Translations under genes and position numbers: made by a program | In this document: one piece after another, positions 1 to 12,613 of the stretch | How positions within the stretch are numbered: the stretch's first letter is position 1 | How the letters are laid out: each line of letters begins with the position of its first letter | The notes under the pieces: generated by a model | Database searches by the model: none | Seen by the model: only the letters and a program-made list of their open reading frames with translations | What the model was told of the DNA's origin: nothing | Source of the DNA: Nemania diffusa | Lineage: Eukaryota > Ascomycota > Sordariomycetes > Xylariales > Xylariaceae | Reading direction: 5' to 3' | Length of the DNA: 64,000 nucleotides | Assembly: GCA_038501195.1 (NCBI GenBank) | Contig: JBBPUQ010000007.1 | Coordinates: 62,001-126,000, forward strand

Positions 1-969
1 TTACGAAGCAAATTAGAAAGCAGTGAATACTTACCATCTGGTATAAGACTCGAACAATAGCGAGCTCTCAGATAAGTGTGAATTAAAAGCAAACAACTGA
101 GCTATAGGTATTTAATACCATGTTTCTGATAAAACCCCTCATAAATAAATGAAGGTACTATCAGATATAGGGTATCCTGTTTCACACAAACAATAAGCCT
201 CGCCTTTTCTATTCACTTAGATTATTAAATTATAAGTACAGACAACTCTCTTAGCAACTAATCAGCTTTTACATGCAAATACATTCTAAATAAGGGTATA
301 GAATGAATACTTGATATGCATGTGATATTAAATATTGGTTGCCTTTTGTGAAAAAGAAAAAGGAAAGATTAAGAATGAGATATTCTACCTATTGTAATGT
401 ACAATAATCGAGAGTAAGATCAAACAAAGAAAAAGTAAGAGAAAAGAAGTGTCAGCACCAGTGAGATTTATTTTAGACATTATACAAGGCCTTTTTTCCG
501 CAACGGAAAAACCGCGCCATTGTAAATCCCCTTTTTCGGCTGTCTTCCGTAATATGATGAACTGGGGCATCGAAGTGGCAGGGATAAACTCTTGTGTAGT
601 GGCCATTATCCCGTGTTCTTAACTGTATATTCAAAGAGAAAGTTTGACAGTAATATAAACAGAGATAAACAGTGTTGCAGACCTCTTGCTACTAGATTCA
701 TACAGTTGGGGTTATTAATAAAGCTATTCGGTAGTAAACCCGCTTCATTTAATCTAATTAGCATTATTATTAAATACTTTACATACTAACAAATTTGTGC
801 ATGTAAATAAAAGAGTAGACTGCCAGACTATTGCTAAACAAGTTTTATTCAATCCCTTTCCCTTCCGGGTTTTTCGAGAATTCCTCGCTAATTACATCTT
901 AACCTACCTAGACTTCGCTGGCTCTTTCGGCCCGTCTCTCATTCCACCTCGTGCCAAAGGGTAAGCTCT
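1..969. other. AT-leaning intergenic stretch, no gene seen
   Basis: No reading frame here resembles a known family; the short open frames lack coding character and splice structure. Base composition is AT-leaning but not RIP-exhausted. It ends where remnants of an NLR N-terminal region become readable. Confidence 0.6.
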
Positions 970-1481
970 GCATCGATATTTATCCACTTGCCGCCTTGGG
1001 CACTGCAGTTGCTATCGCCCAGTTTGTAGAATTGAGTGTCGAGCTTGTTATGAATACTTATGACACCTACACGTGCATCTCGAGCCTTCCCGCCGAGGAC
1101 TAACAATTTGACTTTATTATGAGCGAGCTTTCTAGGATGTCAGACGCAATGATTTCGACGAGACTCGTGTCGGAGCAGTGATTTTGAGAAGATAATCGCT
1201 AAAGTCGCCACCAGGTGTCGCTCTCTCGCGGACCAACTGCTCGCTATCCTAAGGCGTATCGAGGCGAAATAACCGCACTCACTGCGGACAGGTACTGCTG
1301 TAGCACTCCAGAGCTGGTAGAGCACCAAAGAAAAAAAAAGCTGCTAAAAATGTAGGTAGACGAGTGTCGCAAATTGCTCCAGATGTAGCTAACCATCGTA
1401 ATGGCCTCTAACACAATTGAGGCCCTCGAAACACTCGTCGAAACAGGAGCATGTTGGGGCACTGTGGGAGGGAGTTACGCT

Positions 1482-2063
1482 CAGCGCTACCCACAGGTAA
1501 AGTCAGTCAAATAATAGCCTCTTGACTTGTTTTACCTGAATTGATCGCAAAAAACGCTTGTTTGACTGACTTGCCTGAATCTATTGACTTGATTGATCAA
1601 GTTAATTGACCAAGTAACTCAAGCAATGTACAGAAAGCAAGGTAGGTAGGTAGGTGTAGGTAGGTGTAGGTAGGTAGGTAGGGTGGTTGGTAGGGTGGTT
1701 GGTAGGGTGGTTGGTAGGTAAGGTGGTAGAATGTAGGCTAGGTGGATGTAAGTGGCTAAGTCAGTGGCTGGGTAAGTGGCTAGGTAAGTGGCTAGTTATG
1801 TGGCTGTGTATGTGGCTGGATAAGTGGGGTTAAAAACAGGGTGCCACCTAGCCTACCTAGAAAAAGAAGCTTTTTTTTTACCAAAAAAACAACAAAAAAT
1901 ATTTTAAAAAATAGGAAAATTAATTGAAAGTAATTGACAAGTAACAAGTCAGGTAAAGAATTATTACTTTACTTGCAATCAATTTCAAAACGATTATTTG
2001 GACTGGATTGGGTCAATTAATTGACAATCAGTCAAAGTATTACTTTACCTGTGGGTAGCGCTG
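1482..2063. mobile_element. Non-autonomous hAT-type MITE, 582 bp, inside the NLR pseudogene
   Basis: Both ends carry a perfect 22-bp terminal inverted repeat, cagcgctacccacaggtaaagt at 1482-1503 and its reverse complement at 2042-2063. The element is flanked by an exact 8-bp direct repeat gttacgct (1474-1481 and 2064-2071). Eight-bp duplications and termini beginning CAG are hAT superfamily hallmarks. There is no transposase frame, so it depends on an autonomous relative. Subterminal regions contain repeated ttgac/gtcaa words, as expected for hAT transposase binding sites. The middle is filled by G-rich simple repeats. Removing the element and one target copy restores a continuous stretch of the NLR remnant. 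Confidence 0.93.
1640..1830 (+). repeat. G-rich short tandem repeats in the MITE core
   Basis: Runs of gtaggtagg, then gggtggttggta in three near-perfect copies, then degenerate aagtggctagg units. The + strand carries regularly spaced GG/GGG runs, so a G-quadruplex is conceivable. This looks like slippage-expanded filler and not a functional module. Confidence 0.75.
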
Positions 2064-2599
2064 GTTACGCTCAACCGCCTAGGGGCAGAGATTAAGACTG
2101 AACTGGCGAGACTATTCAAACCCCCAATGGTGCAATAGAATCTATCACTAGCCATTGTATTTTGAATAGCCTCTCTTTCTCGGAGATGAATCGGAGATAT
2201 GGTCTGGTAGGAGGTGCATTGTCCTAGATGTTTGAGTGGATATTCGAGGAAAAGCTGCACAAGGAAGATGGAATTTTAAGAGGCAGGATACTATTCAGGG
2301 AGTGGCTGGGGTTCGAGAGTGGGATTTTCCATATCGCCGGTAATCGTGGATCGGGAAAGTCAACACTGATGGATTTATTGTACAAGCACTAGTAGACAAA
2401 GCAGCTTTTAGTGTTATAGAGAGCGAGGAGAACACTAGTTGTTGCTAAGGTCTTCTCCTGGAGGCCTGGATTGGAGATGGAGAACTCCATCCCTGCCATG
2501 CTCTGGACGCTTCTTTTCGAGTTACTGAGGCGATGCCCCGAGTTGGTGCGATCATTCTCCCCCCAACGGTGGTCGTTAGCTGAGATTTTACCCTGGTAG

Positions 2600-2920
2600 T
2601 GAGACGGTGTGGATAGCACTGTTGCAGGGGGGGTCGAGTTGATTAGGTCAGCGAGACCCTAGATTTTTCATTTTTCTATTTATTAGTTAGTAGGAGAGTA
2701 GTTCTCTACTAGGGGACACAAGGAGACTATGGAGGTCGATGCCTTCGGCATCGACTGACTAGGTCGTCGCGCAGTATTTACAGTAGTTTTGCTACTCCAA
2801 TATTATTTCGATTGCTTTACTAGACTACTGTCATTACTGCCTCAAATCTCTAGAAGTGATTTTCATGGCTGTGGCCAGTCCTCTAGAGTGCGTTGTGTGT
2901 GTATTGCACGCTTCGTTTCA
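2600..2920 (+). mobile_element. Solo LTR (321 bp) inserted in the NLR pseudogene
   Basis: Begins TGAGACGGTGTGG and ends GCTTCGTTTCA, the TG...CA termini of an LTR. It is flanked by gtag (2596-2599 and 2921-2924). A second, diverged copy with the same termini lies at 17753-18100 in the same orientation. NLR sequence is readable directly before (W-S-L-A-E-I-L-P-W) and shortly after (Walker B), so this is a solo LTR left by LTR-LTR recombination and not the left end of a longer element. Confidence 0.8.
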
Positions 2921-3388
2921 GTAGTCAACGGTGTAGTTAAGAATTGACGGTGATGAGATTCGTAATGGCCGACCCCCGAAGCATTGCGCACCATGTGGGA
3001 AACGCTGCTTCTGTTTCTTCAACGACGGACTTGACGAATTTCAAGAAGGACGCGATAAGGGTTATAAAGCCCTATATTTATAGACAGCTTCTCCAGGCCC
3101 CGAACCCTCAAACTACAAGACGTAATCCGTGGCGATATTTCTTTCCTGTGGGCGCAACAAATTGAGACGTAACCAAATTATCTCCGCCTTAAAAATCCGA
3201 GTGGTTCAGAGGATACGCTGATTTCTTAAGTTGCCGAGCGTGCTAGTACTGTCGAATTTTTGACGTGTTTGAAGTGATTCCAAACGGTTAAAGACTTTGT
3301 CGACTTAGGCTTCTACGGAGAGTTGGTAGAAATTATGATGATTGGTAGCGAGGAACCAGACACGGAAAAGCTTATATCGGGGCCGTGG

Positions 3389-3714
3389 TGTCACACGGCC
3401 AAGACTGCCTAAGACCTACAGGAAGCTATTGACTGGTTATATGCGTACGCGCCCAACAGTCTCAGACCTACCTACTTATATAAAGGCTATTAGAGAAGAA
3501 AAGTTATTTAGACCTGCAACTATATATAAGAACAACTAATAGTTTTAAAAAGTATTAAAATATATAAATTATAACTTAAAACTTTTAAATATTTAAAAAA
3601 TTAATTTTTTTTAACTAAAAAAAAAAAAAAAATTATAAACTTTATAAAATTAAAATAATTTATTAATTAAATATAAACTTTATTTTAAACTTTATAAATT
3701 TAACTTTTATTATA
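3389..3714. repeat. Left LTR of the outer retrotransposon
   Basis: 326 bp. Positions 3389 to about 3540 keep normal composition, and the rest is converted to near-pure A/T. The matching part of the right LTR (16239-16415) is converted throughout, so the state of the two copies is complementary. Confidence 0.9.
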
Positions 3715-6699
3715 AATAAATTATTTTTTATTTAAAAATTTTTTTATATATTTAATTATTATATAAATATTATTATTTTTTTTAAACTTTATTTAATTTT
3801 TTTTTTTTATAAAATTTTATATTTTTTAAATTTATAATATTTATATTTATTACTAATAATTTTATTAATAACTAATTTTTTATAATAATATTTATTATTA
3901 ATAATAATATTACTTTATATTTATATATTAATTCAATAACTAAATTTGTTATAAATATTTTAGCTTTAATTTTATAAAATTTTAAAAATAATAAATTTAA
4001 AAAAAAAAACTTTAGCAAATTAAAAAAAAAAATATTTTTTTTTTTACTTTTTATTAAATTAGAAAATTTAAAAAATTCTAACAAATTAAAAAATAAAAAA
4101 GCTAAACAATTTAATTTAAAAAAAAAAAATTTCATTTTTAAAAAAGCTGCTTTTAAACTATTATATAATTTGTTTTTAATATTGCTTTAAAAATTACTTG
4201 TTTTTTTATATATAAATTTTATATAAATATATATTTTTTTATTTATATATTTATTTTTTTTTTAAATATTAATATATAAACTTAAAGCAACTTTTTTTGC
4301 TGTTATTTATATTAAAATATTATAAATTGCTTTTAATATTTTTAGCATTTTTTTAATATTTATTTTATTTTTTATTAAAGTAGTTTTATTTTTTATTAAT
4401 TATTTTTATAGTTTATAAATAGTTTAATTTTTATTAATAATTTTTTAAAACTGTTTATATTTTTAATAAATTTTTTTATATAATTAATTTTTTATTAAAT
4501 TAATTATAGCAACTTTAAAACTAATTATTAAAACAATTTTTTAATTTAATAATATTTTAATATTATATTAATTTTTTAACTTTTAATATATTATATTTTA
4601 TAAAAATAAAAACATTTAAATAATAAATATTATAGTTTAAAACTTTTTTATATAAATAATTAAACTATATTAATAAATATAAAATATATATAAGTTGATT
4701 TAAATTTTAGTTTATAATATAATTAAAATATAAATTAATTAAAACTAATTTATTTAAAAATTTTATATTATTATATATTATATATATAATATTATAACAA
4801 TAATATATAAAACTAATATAAAAGTTAAAAAAATATAAATTTTATAACTTTAAATTTAAATATAAAATGCAAATTTAATGTTTATATAAAAAACTTAAAT
4901 AGTTATTATATAATTAATAAATAATTTATTAATATATAACAAAGTTATTAAAAAACTTTAAAATATAATAAAAGTTTATTATAAAATTTTTTATATATTT
5001 TATTTTAAAATATAAAAATAAAAACAAATTTATATTAAATTAATTACAAATTTTAATATATAAATTTATATTATAAAAAAACAACTATAAAACTTTTATA
5101 ATAAAATTATTAACTTTATATAAATTATTAATTTTTGATTATATATAAAAACAATTATTAAAAAAATATAAAAGTAGTTATAAAATAACTAAAAAATAAA
5201 TATAAACTTTATTATTAATAATTTTTAAAAAAAAAATATAATAGCTAAATTTATAATATAATTTTTAGTTTTTATTAGCTAATTTTTTATAAATAAAATT
5301 TTATTTAAATTTATTATAAAATATTTTAATAATAAAACTTATTTATAAAAATAATTAATTAAAAAATATTTTTAAATAATTTAAATATATAATATTTTAA
5401 AAATAGCAGCTATTTAATATTAAACTATTTAAATTTAATTAATTATATTAATTAATACTAACAAACTAAAAAACTTTAATTTTAATAAATTTAATAATAA
5501 ATATAAATTTTTAATATTATTATAAAGCTTTTTATAAAAACTACTGCAAAAATTTATAAAAAATAATAAAAATAGCAATAATAATTTGCTTTTATTTTTA
5601 AGTAGCAAAAATAAATTAATATATATAATAAAATATTTAATTTATTTTTTAATAACTATAATAATTAACTTTATATAATTAAATAAATTTATTAATTATA
5701 ATAATAAAGATTCTTTTAAATTTTAACTATAATAAAATTAAATATAAATATATATATAAATTTATATTAAAACTTTTTTAAATAATTATATATAAATTAA
5801 TTAAATTAGCTTTTTATTAATTAATAAAATTTAAATATAATATTAACAGAAAATTATTTAATTATATCGATTAAGTTTTAAAAACTAATAATTAGTTTAT
5901 AAAGTTATTTTAAAAAATTATTTTTAAAATTTTTTTAAAAAGTATTAAAATTTTAAAAAAATATATAAATTAAAATATTAAAATAATATAATATAATATT
6001 TTATAAAACTATTAAATTTTAATAAAATTATTAAATAGTTTAAAATAATATTTTAAACTTATATAATTAAAACTTTTTTTAATAAAATTATTAAACTAAT
6101 TTATAATAAAAAAAACAGCTTTTTTAAAAATAACAATAATTTTTTTAAAACTATTTAAAAAGTTAACTAAATTTATAAAAATATATTAATTAATTTTAAT
6201 ATTTTATTAAAAAAAAAGCTTATTTTAATATAAAAATATTTAAAGTTAAATTAAATTAATAATAAATATAAAAATTATTTTAATTTTAATAACTAAAATT
6301 AATTTTTAAAAAAAAATATTAATAAAAAACTTACTATTAAAAACTTTAAAAAAATAATTAAAACTAATTTAAAGTTTAAATATTAAATATTTAATAAAAA
6401 TATTTTAATTAATATAATATAAACTACTATAAATTAATTTAAAAAAAACAGCAAAATATATTAATATTATAAATATAATAATTATTAAACTTTAGTTTAT
6501 TTTATTTAAAAAAATATAAATAAATAAACTATTTTTTTAGTACTAAAAAAAATCTCTGCTATTAAACAAAAAAGCAACAAAAAATTATTATTTATTATTT
6601 TAAAAAAAACAAAAATAAATACTATTATTTTAAATTAAATATTATTTAATTTTATAAAAATAAAAAAGAATTTTAATTTAAATTTTTAAACAGCTTTTA

Positions 6700-7009
6700 T
6701 ATTAAACTAATAACTTAACAAAACTTATATATATATACTTAAGTATATATAACTAAAATCTAAACCAAAACCTTTATTAAATAACCAAATAAATAAAAAA
6801 TACAAGAACTTACTAAAATTTACAAAACTTACAAGTCCTACATATACATATATATAAATAACTTATGTACAATTTTTTTAGTTATATTTTTTTTTGTAAA
6901 ATATATATACAAATCAATATAAAACTTTAAAACTTAAAAACAAACTTTAAAACTTTACAAATTATTCCGAATTTTTTTATATATATATATATAAAAAGTT
7001 TTATTAATA
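6700..7009. repeat. Left LTR of the inner retrotransposon
   Basis: 310 bp. It keeps noticeably more C residues (for example aaccaaaacc and tacaagtccta) than its partner at 12304-12613, so the two LTRs were mutated independently. Confidence 0.88.
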
Positions 7010-10000
7010 CTAATTAATAATTGCAAAACACAATTATAAATTAACAAAATAAAAAAGCAGAAACTAGCTACTGTTAAAAATAGCTTTTATGTTTTATTTT
7101 TTTTTTTTTATATAAAAAATAAACTATTATTTGTATTAATTAATTAAAAATGTATTAAATTAACTATTAAACAAAAAAAACTTAAATATTGCAAGATTAA
7201 AATTAGTTTTATATAATAACTTAGTTATTTTTATATAAAAATTAACAAAACTATAAACAATTTTATATATTTAACTTTTTAACTATTTTATTTATTTTAT
7301 TTTTTTTATTTTATTACTTTTTATAACTATATTAATATTTGCAACAAAAGTAACTATAGTAGTTATAGCTATAGCAACTAAATAAGTTTAAAATAACAAA
7401 TTAATAGCTTTATATAATAAAAATAAATTTATATACAAAAATATAGCTAAAAGCAGTAATATTTAAATAAAAATTTAAAAAAAACAAACTAATTTTAAAT
7501 ATTAAAATATAACTATTAACTTTAACTAATTTACTAAATTTTTATAATTAACAATATATTTTGCAAAATGTTTGTAAAACTATATATAATTAAAAATTAA
7601 AAGCAAACAGTTTGTATAAATATTTGTAATAAATTTTAATAATTAAATAAAACTGATATTAATAAATATTAGTTGTACATTTTAAAAAAAATTTATTGTT
7701 ATTACTAAAAGTAACAAAAATATTAAAGTATATAAAAAATTGCTTAAAAACAAACTTTTATACATTATTAAAAAATATATAAACAAAAACAATAAAAATT
7801 TAAATAATAATATATTTATATAAACAGCTTTAATATTTATATTAGCAAATATATTAAAACTTTTAGTTATATAAACAAATTATTTAATATTATAACTAAT
7901 TATATTAAAGCTAATAATATTAGTATATATTTTAATATTTAATATAAATAATTAAATATTTATTTTTTTTATATAAACAAAAATTTAAAAACTTATATTT
8001 ATTTTTAAAATTTTTATTATATATTTTATACTTTTGCTTATATATAAAAATTAATTATATAAACTTTTTTTTATTTAAATTATTTATAATAATTTAATTA
8101 AAACAGTTTAATTTACTATGTTTATTAAAGTATAGCAATTTAATTAAAACTATAGCAGTAAGTTATATAATATATTATATAATAAAGCTTAAATTTTTAT
8201 TTCGACATATTGTCGATTTAAAATTATTTAAAAACAATATTATGCAGTATTTTTTTTTATATTAAAAAAAAAAGCTAAACAATATTATTTTAATTATATT
8301 AATTTAATATATAAATAAAACAAAATTTATATAATATTTAACAATTATTTTAATATAATAGTTAATTATAATTAATATTAAACTAATTAAATTACTATTA
8401 CTTTTATATAAATAAAATAAAATAATTTAATAAAAATAATACTTAAAATATTAAAAACTATAATTAATAAATTTTAATTTATATAATATATTTTAAAACT
8501 TAATTACTATAAAAAAATATTACTTTATATAATAATTATATAAATATGTTTTAATATATTTAAATTTAAATTTGCTTTAATTAGTTAAAAATTTATATAT
8601 AAAGCTTTGTTTTTTAATTTATAAATAATACTACAAGTTTTTTTTAATCGAAAAATAAACTATTATTATATAATAAATGTTTATTTTATTAACAAACAAT
8701 ATAATATTAAATATTTAAAACAATTATATAATTATAGCTTTAAAAAAAACTTTCGCTAAAAACTATAGCAATTGTATAATAAAAATAATAAAAATAACAA
8801 AAAATATTTTATTTACAAAAAACTTAATTGTTAGTTTATTAACTATAACTAATAAAAAAAATCAAAAGTAAAAAAGCAATATTTTGCTATATATAATATT
8901 TTAAAACAAAAAGTTTTATTATATAAAAAATATAATATATTTATATTAAATTATAAAAGTAATAAAAATTTTTTATATAATAATAAATTTAATAACAATT
9001 TAAATTTTAAAACTAAAAATAAAACAGTTTAATTTTTAATAAATTTAGTATATTTTTATTATATACTAAAAAAAAACATATATATTTAAAACTAAACATT
9101 AACATTAAACAATTTTTACTTAAATAATTAATATAATATAAAGTATTAAAATATTTTATAAAATATTAATATAGTTAAAGTTTTAATTACTAAAAAAACT
9201 TAAGCTAAAACTTTTATATAAAAAAACTTTTTTATATAAATAAATTAAATTTTAAATAATATAACAATTTAATTTAGTAATATTAAAAGCTTTAAAGTTA
9301 TAAATATTATAACAATTTTAATATTAATTAAACTAATTAAATTTTATATTTTAAATATATTAATTTTATTTTTACTATTGCTACAAAATATAAACTAACT
9401 ATATATTTATTTTAATAATATATAAAACATAATTATATAATAAAATAATATAATAATATTAATTATATAAAAATAAAAATATTTGTTTTTTAATATTAAC
9501 TAATTAAAAGCTGTAAGTTATTTTATAAAATAAAAACTTTAAAAATTATATTATTAATTTAAATACTTTTATACAAAAAAACTTATAAAGTTATTATAAA
9601 AAGTTAAATATAATAATATTAATGTTTTAATATTTTAAAAAATTAAAAAGTTTTGTTATTATTGTTAATTATATAATTAAACTTTAAAAAAATTTAAGTT
9701 TTTATTAAAAAATAAATGTAATTTTAATTATAAAATTGTTATTAATATTATATAAATTAACAAATAATTAATTTTATATATAATTAATACAAATATTTTA
9801 TTTTAAATAGTTAAATTTTTAAAGTTTTTAAATATATACAATATTTAAAATATATTATGTTAATATTAAATTTTAATATATTAAAAACTATTTAATTATA
9901 TTATATACAATTTTAGTATAAATTTTTTGTTTAAAAATTTTTATAATAATATATAATTAATTAAAGCTTTATATAAAAAAATATTTATTAAAACATATTA

Positions 10001-12303
10001 AACTGTTAAAAAAGTTAAACAAATATATATATTATTTTGTTATATATTTAATATTTTATACAAAAAAATTAATTACTATATAAATAAAAAAATAGTATTA
10101 TAAATAGTTATAAAAACTTTAAATAATATAATTAAATTAAATAGTTTTATATTTATTTTGTTAATTTTTAAAGCTTATTTTAAAATTAATAGCAATTTAT
10201 TTTTTTTGTTAAAAATTACTTAAAAAGCAAAAGCTATATAAAAAGCTATAAAAATATTAAAAAATATTTATATAAAAGTTAATATTAACTAAGCTATATA
10301 AATTAAAAACAAACTAGTATTATTATATAAAATATTTTTTTTATTTTTTTAAAACAAAATTATAATATAAAAAAAACAAAAAAGCTAAATAAAACTATAT
10401 AAAATTTTTACAATTAAAAATTATAATATTACAATTAATATAACAAATAAATTAACTAAGTTTTATTATATATAAGTTAAATTATACTACTAATAAAAAG
10501 TTATATTTAATTTATTATATAAAAAAAATAACTTTTTATATAATTTTTTTTAAACTGTTAAATAGTTACAACTTAAATATAAAAACAAATTAAAAAAGTT
10601 ATTTATATTTATTAACAATTAATACTTTATATTAAAAAAAATTAAAAACTATATTTTAGCTATATAATTAAAACAAAATAATATAATTATTATATTTAAT
10701 ATACTTTTTAAACAATTAAATATAGCTAAAATAAACGCGTTAACAATTTAAAATATATTTTAGTTTATATAATATAATTTAAACTAATATAATTAAATAA
10801 AAATTTTTTAAATTAAATTTATATAAAAAGTTAAAAATAAAATAACTAAACTATATAAAAAATTTAAATTAGTTATATAAAGTTATAAAAATAACAATAA
10901 AGTTTAAATTTTTATATAAATATTAACAATTTAATATATAAGTTAACAATTTATTATAGCTTTAAAACTATTGTTAATTTAAAACTATAATATATATATA
11001 AAATTGTAAAATATTTTTTAAATATATATATAATTATACAACAAATTAAACTAAAAAATTTATATATATTTATTAAAAAAACTAAAAAACAAATATTTAA
11101 TAAATATTATATTTTAAATTATATAACTATTATATAAATTAGCTAAATTAAAATTATACTAGTATAAAACTTATTATAAATATTATTATTAAAAATTAAA
11201 CATAAAAATATTTATATATAATTTATATTTATTATATATTAAAAAAAAACTTAATAAATTTATAATTATAAAACTTTAAACAAATAATATTTTTAATATT
11301 ATATTTGAAAAATTTTCGTATAAAAAAAAAACCAAACTATTATTTTATATAAAATTAAAAGTAAAATTAATGTTTAAATATTTTGTTAAATTTAATAAAA
11401 GCAAAATTTAAATAAATAAACAAGATTTTTTTTTTATTTAATAAAAACAAGTTAAATAACTATATATTATTAACTTTTATATAAAAAATTATTTTTAGCA
11501 ATATATTGTTTAATAAGTTTAAAAAATATATATTACATTAATATATTAATTAAAAATATTGTATAATTTATTAATTGCTATATAAATTTAAAAACTATTA
11601 AAAAACAACGTTAAAGCATTAAATATACAAATATAATAGCAAATTAATAATATATAGCAAAAATTATATTATATACTTTTAAACTTTAGTTATATAAAAA
11701 TTTTTATTTTTATTAATAAAGCGTTTATAAATAATAAAAATTTAAGTTTTTAAATTAAATTTATAATTATATTAGCTAATAAAAGCTGTATAAAAAACAC
11801 TTTTATAATTAAAAGCAATATTGTTTATTAAAATTTAATCAAATATAAATAAATTATATATAATGTACTAATAAATAAATTATATAATATAATTAATAAA
11901 TTTAACTATATTATTATATTTAGTATAACTTTTTAAAAAATTATTTATATAATAAAATTATTAACTATATTATTAGTTATATATATTAATTTTAAGTTTT
12001 TATATAAATATTTAATTAAATTAAAAATTATATAAAAAAAACAACTTATAATTAATATTATGTTATTTTAAAAAACATATAAAAATTGCAAAATTATAAA
12101 AATATATTAAATTAATAGCAAAAACAACTTAATAAATATTTATATAAAAAAAGCATTTAATTAAGTATTAAAAAAATTAATTAGTATAAATAAACTAGTT
12201 ATATAAATAAAAGTATATATAAATTAGTTAAACAATAAAAAAAATAACAAAAAATTAGTTAATATTAAAACTAAAATTACTGCATAAAAAAAAAAAGCTT
12301 TAA

Positions 12304-12613
12304 TATTAAATTAATAATTTAACAAAATTTATATATATATACTTAAATATATACAACTAAAACTTAAATTAAAACTTTTATTAAATAATTAAATAAATAA
12401 AAAATACAAAAACTTATTAAAATTTATAAAACTTATAAATTTTATATATATATATATATAAATAACTTATATACAACTTTTTTAGTTATACTTTTTTTTA
12501 TAAAATATATATATAAATTAATACAAAACTTTAAAACTTAAAAACAGACTTTAAAACTTTATAGATTATTTTAAATCTTTTTATATATATATATACAAAA
12601 AGTTCTACTAACA
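12304..12613. repeat. Right LTR of the inner retrotransposon
   Basis: 310 bp, colinear with 6700-7009. It is more heavily converted in its first two thirds, yet retains the unmutated terminal TAACA. Confidence 0.88.

Larger units (their letters stand above)
970..3388 (+). pseudogene. NACHT-type NLR pseudogene, broken by stops, frameshifts and inserted elements
   Basis: Pieces of one NLR can be read in order on the + strand. About 973-1095 reads as an N-terminal helical region (PLAALGTAVAIAQFVELSVE). About 1179-1246 gives a second helical piece ending RSLADQLLAILRRIEAK. About 2140-2395 gives MFEWIFEEKLHKEDG, then FESGIFHIAGNRGSGKSTLM, which holds the Walker A P-loop GNRGSGKST. About 2435-2599 gives VVAKVFSWRPG and later CPELVRSFSPQRW. 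After the inserted solo LTR, about 2970-3070 gives CFCFFNDGLDEFQEG, the Walker B stretch. This order is that of fungal NACHT STAND proteins. In-frame stops and frame changes separate the pieces, so no product is expected. The remnant is interrupted by a hAT MITE (1482-2063), a solo LTR (2600-2920) and a nested retrotransposon block starting at 3389. Frames 3110-3380 still carry weak NACHT-like sequence (LKLQDVIRGDI, then VAERAS). Confidence 0.88.
6700..12613. mobile_element. Inner LTR retrotransposon (5914 bp), nested and RIP-destroyed
   Basis: LTRs of 310 bp each lie at 6700-7009 and 12304-12613, beginning TATTAAA and ending TAATA or TAACA. These are compatible with ancestral TGTTA...TAACA termini after RIP. 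The 5-bp target duplication tttta is at 6695-6699 and 12614-12618. Every LTR difference I could align is a C/T or G/A transition, and the lengths are identical. An A-rich tract precedes the right LTR (12285-12296). No coding capacity survives. The size fits a complete Ty1 or Ty3 type element that jumped into the outer one. Confidence 0.9.

Noticed and set aside
3872..4135. 87-codon frame rich in Lys, Phe, Leu and Asn in the AT desert
   Set aside because: Its composition is that of random A/T sequence and it lies in a RIP-destroyed retrotransposon.
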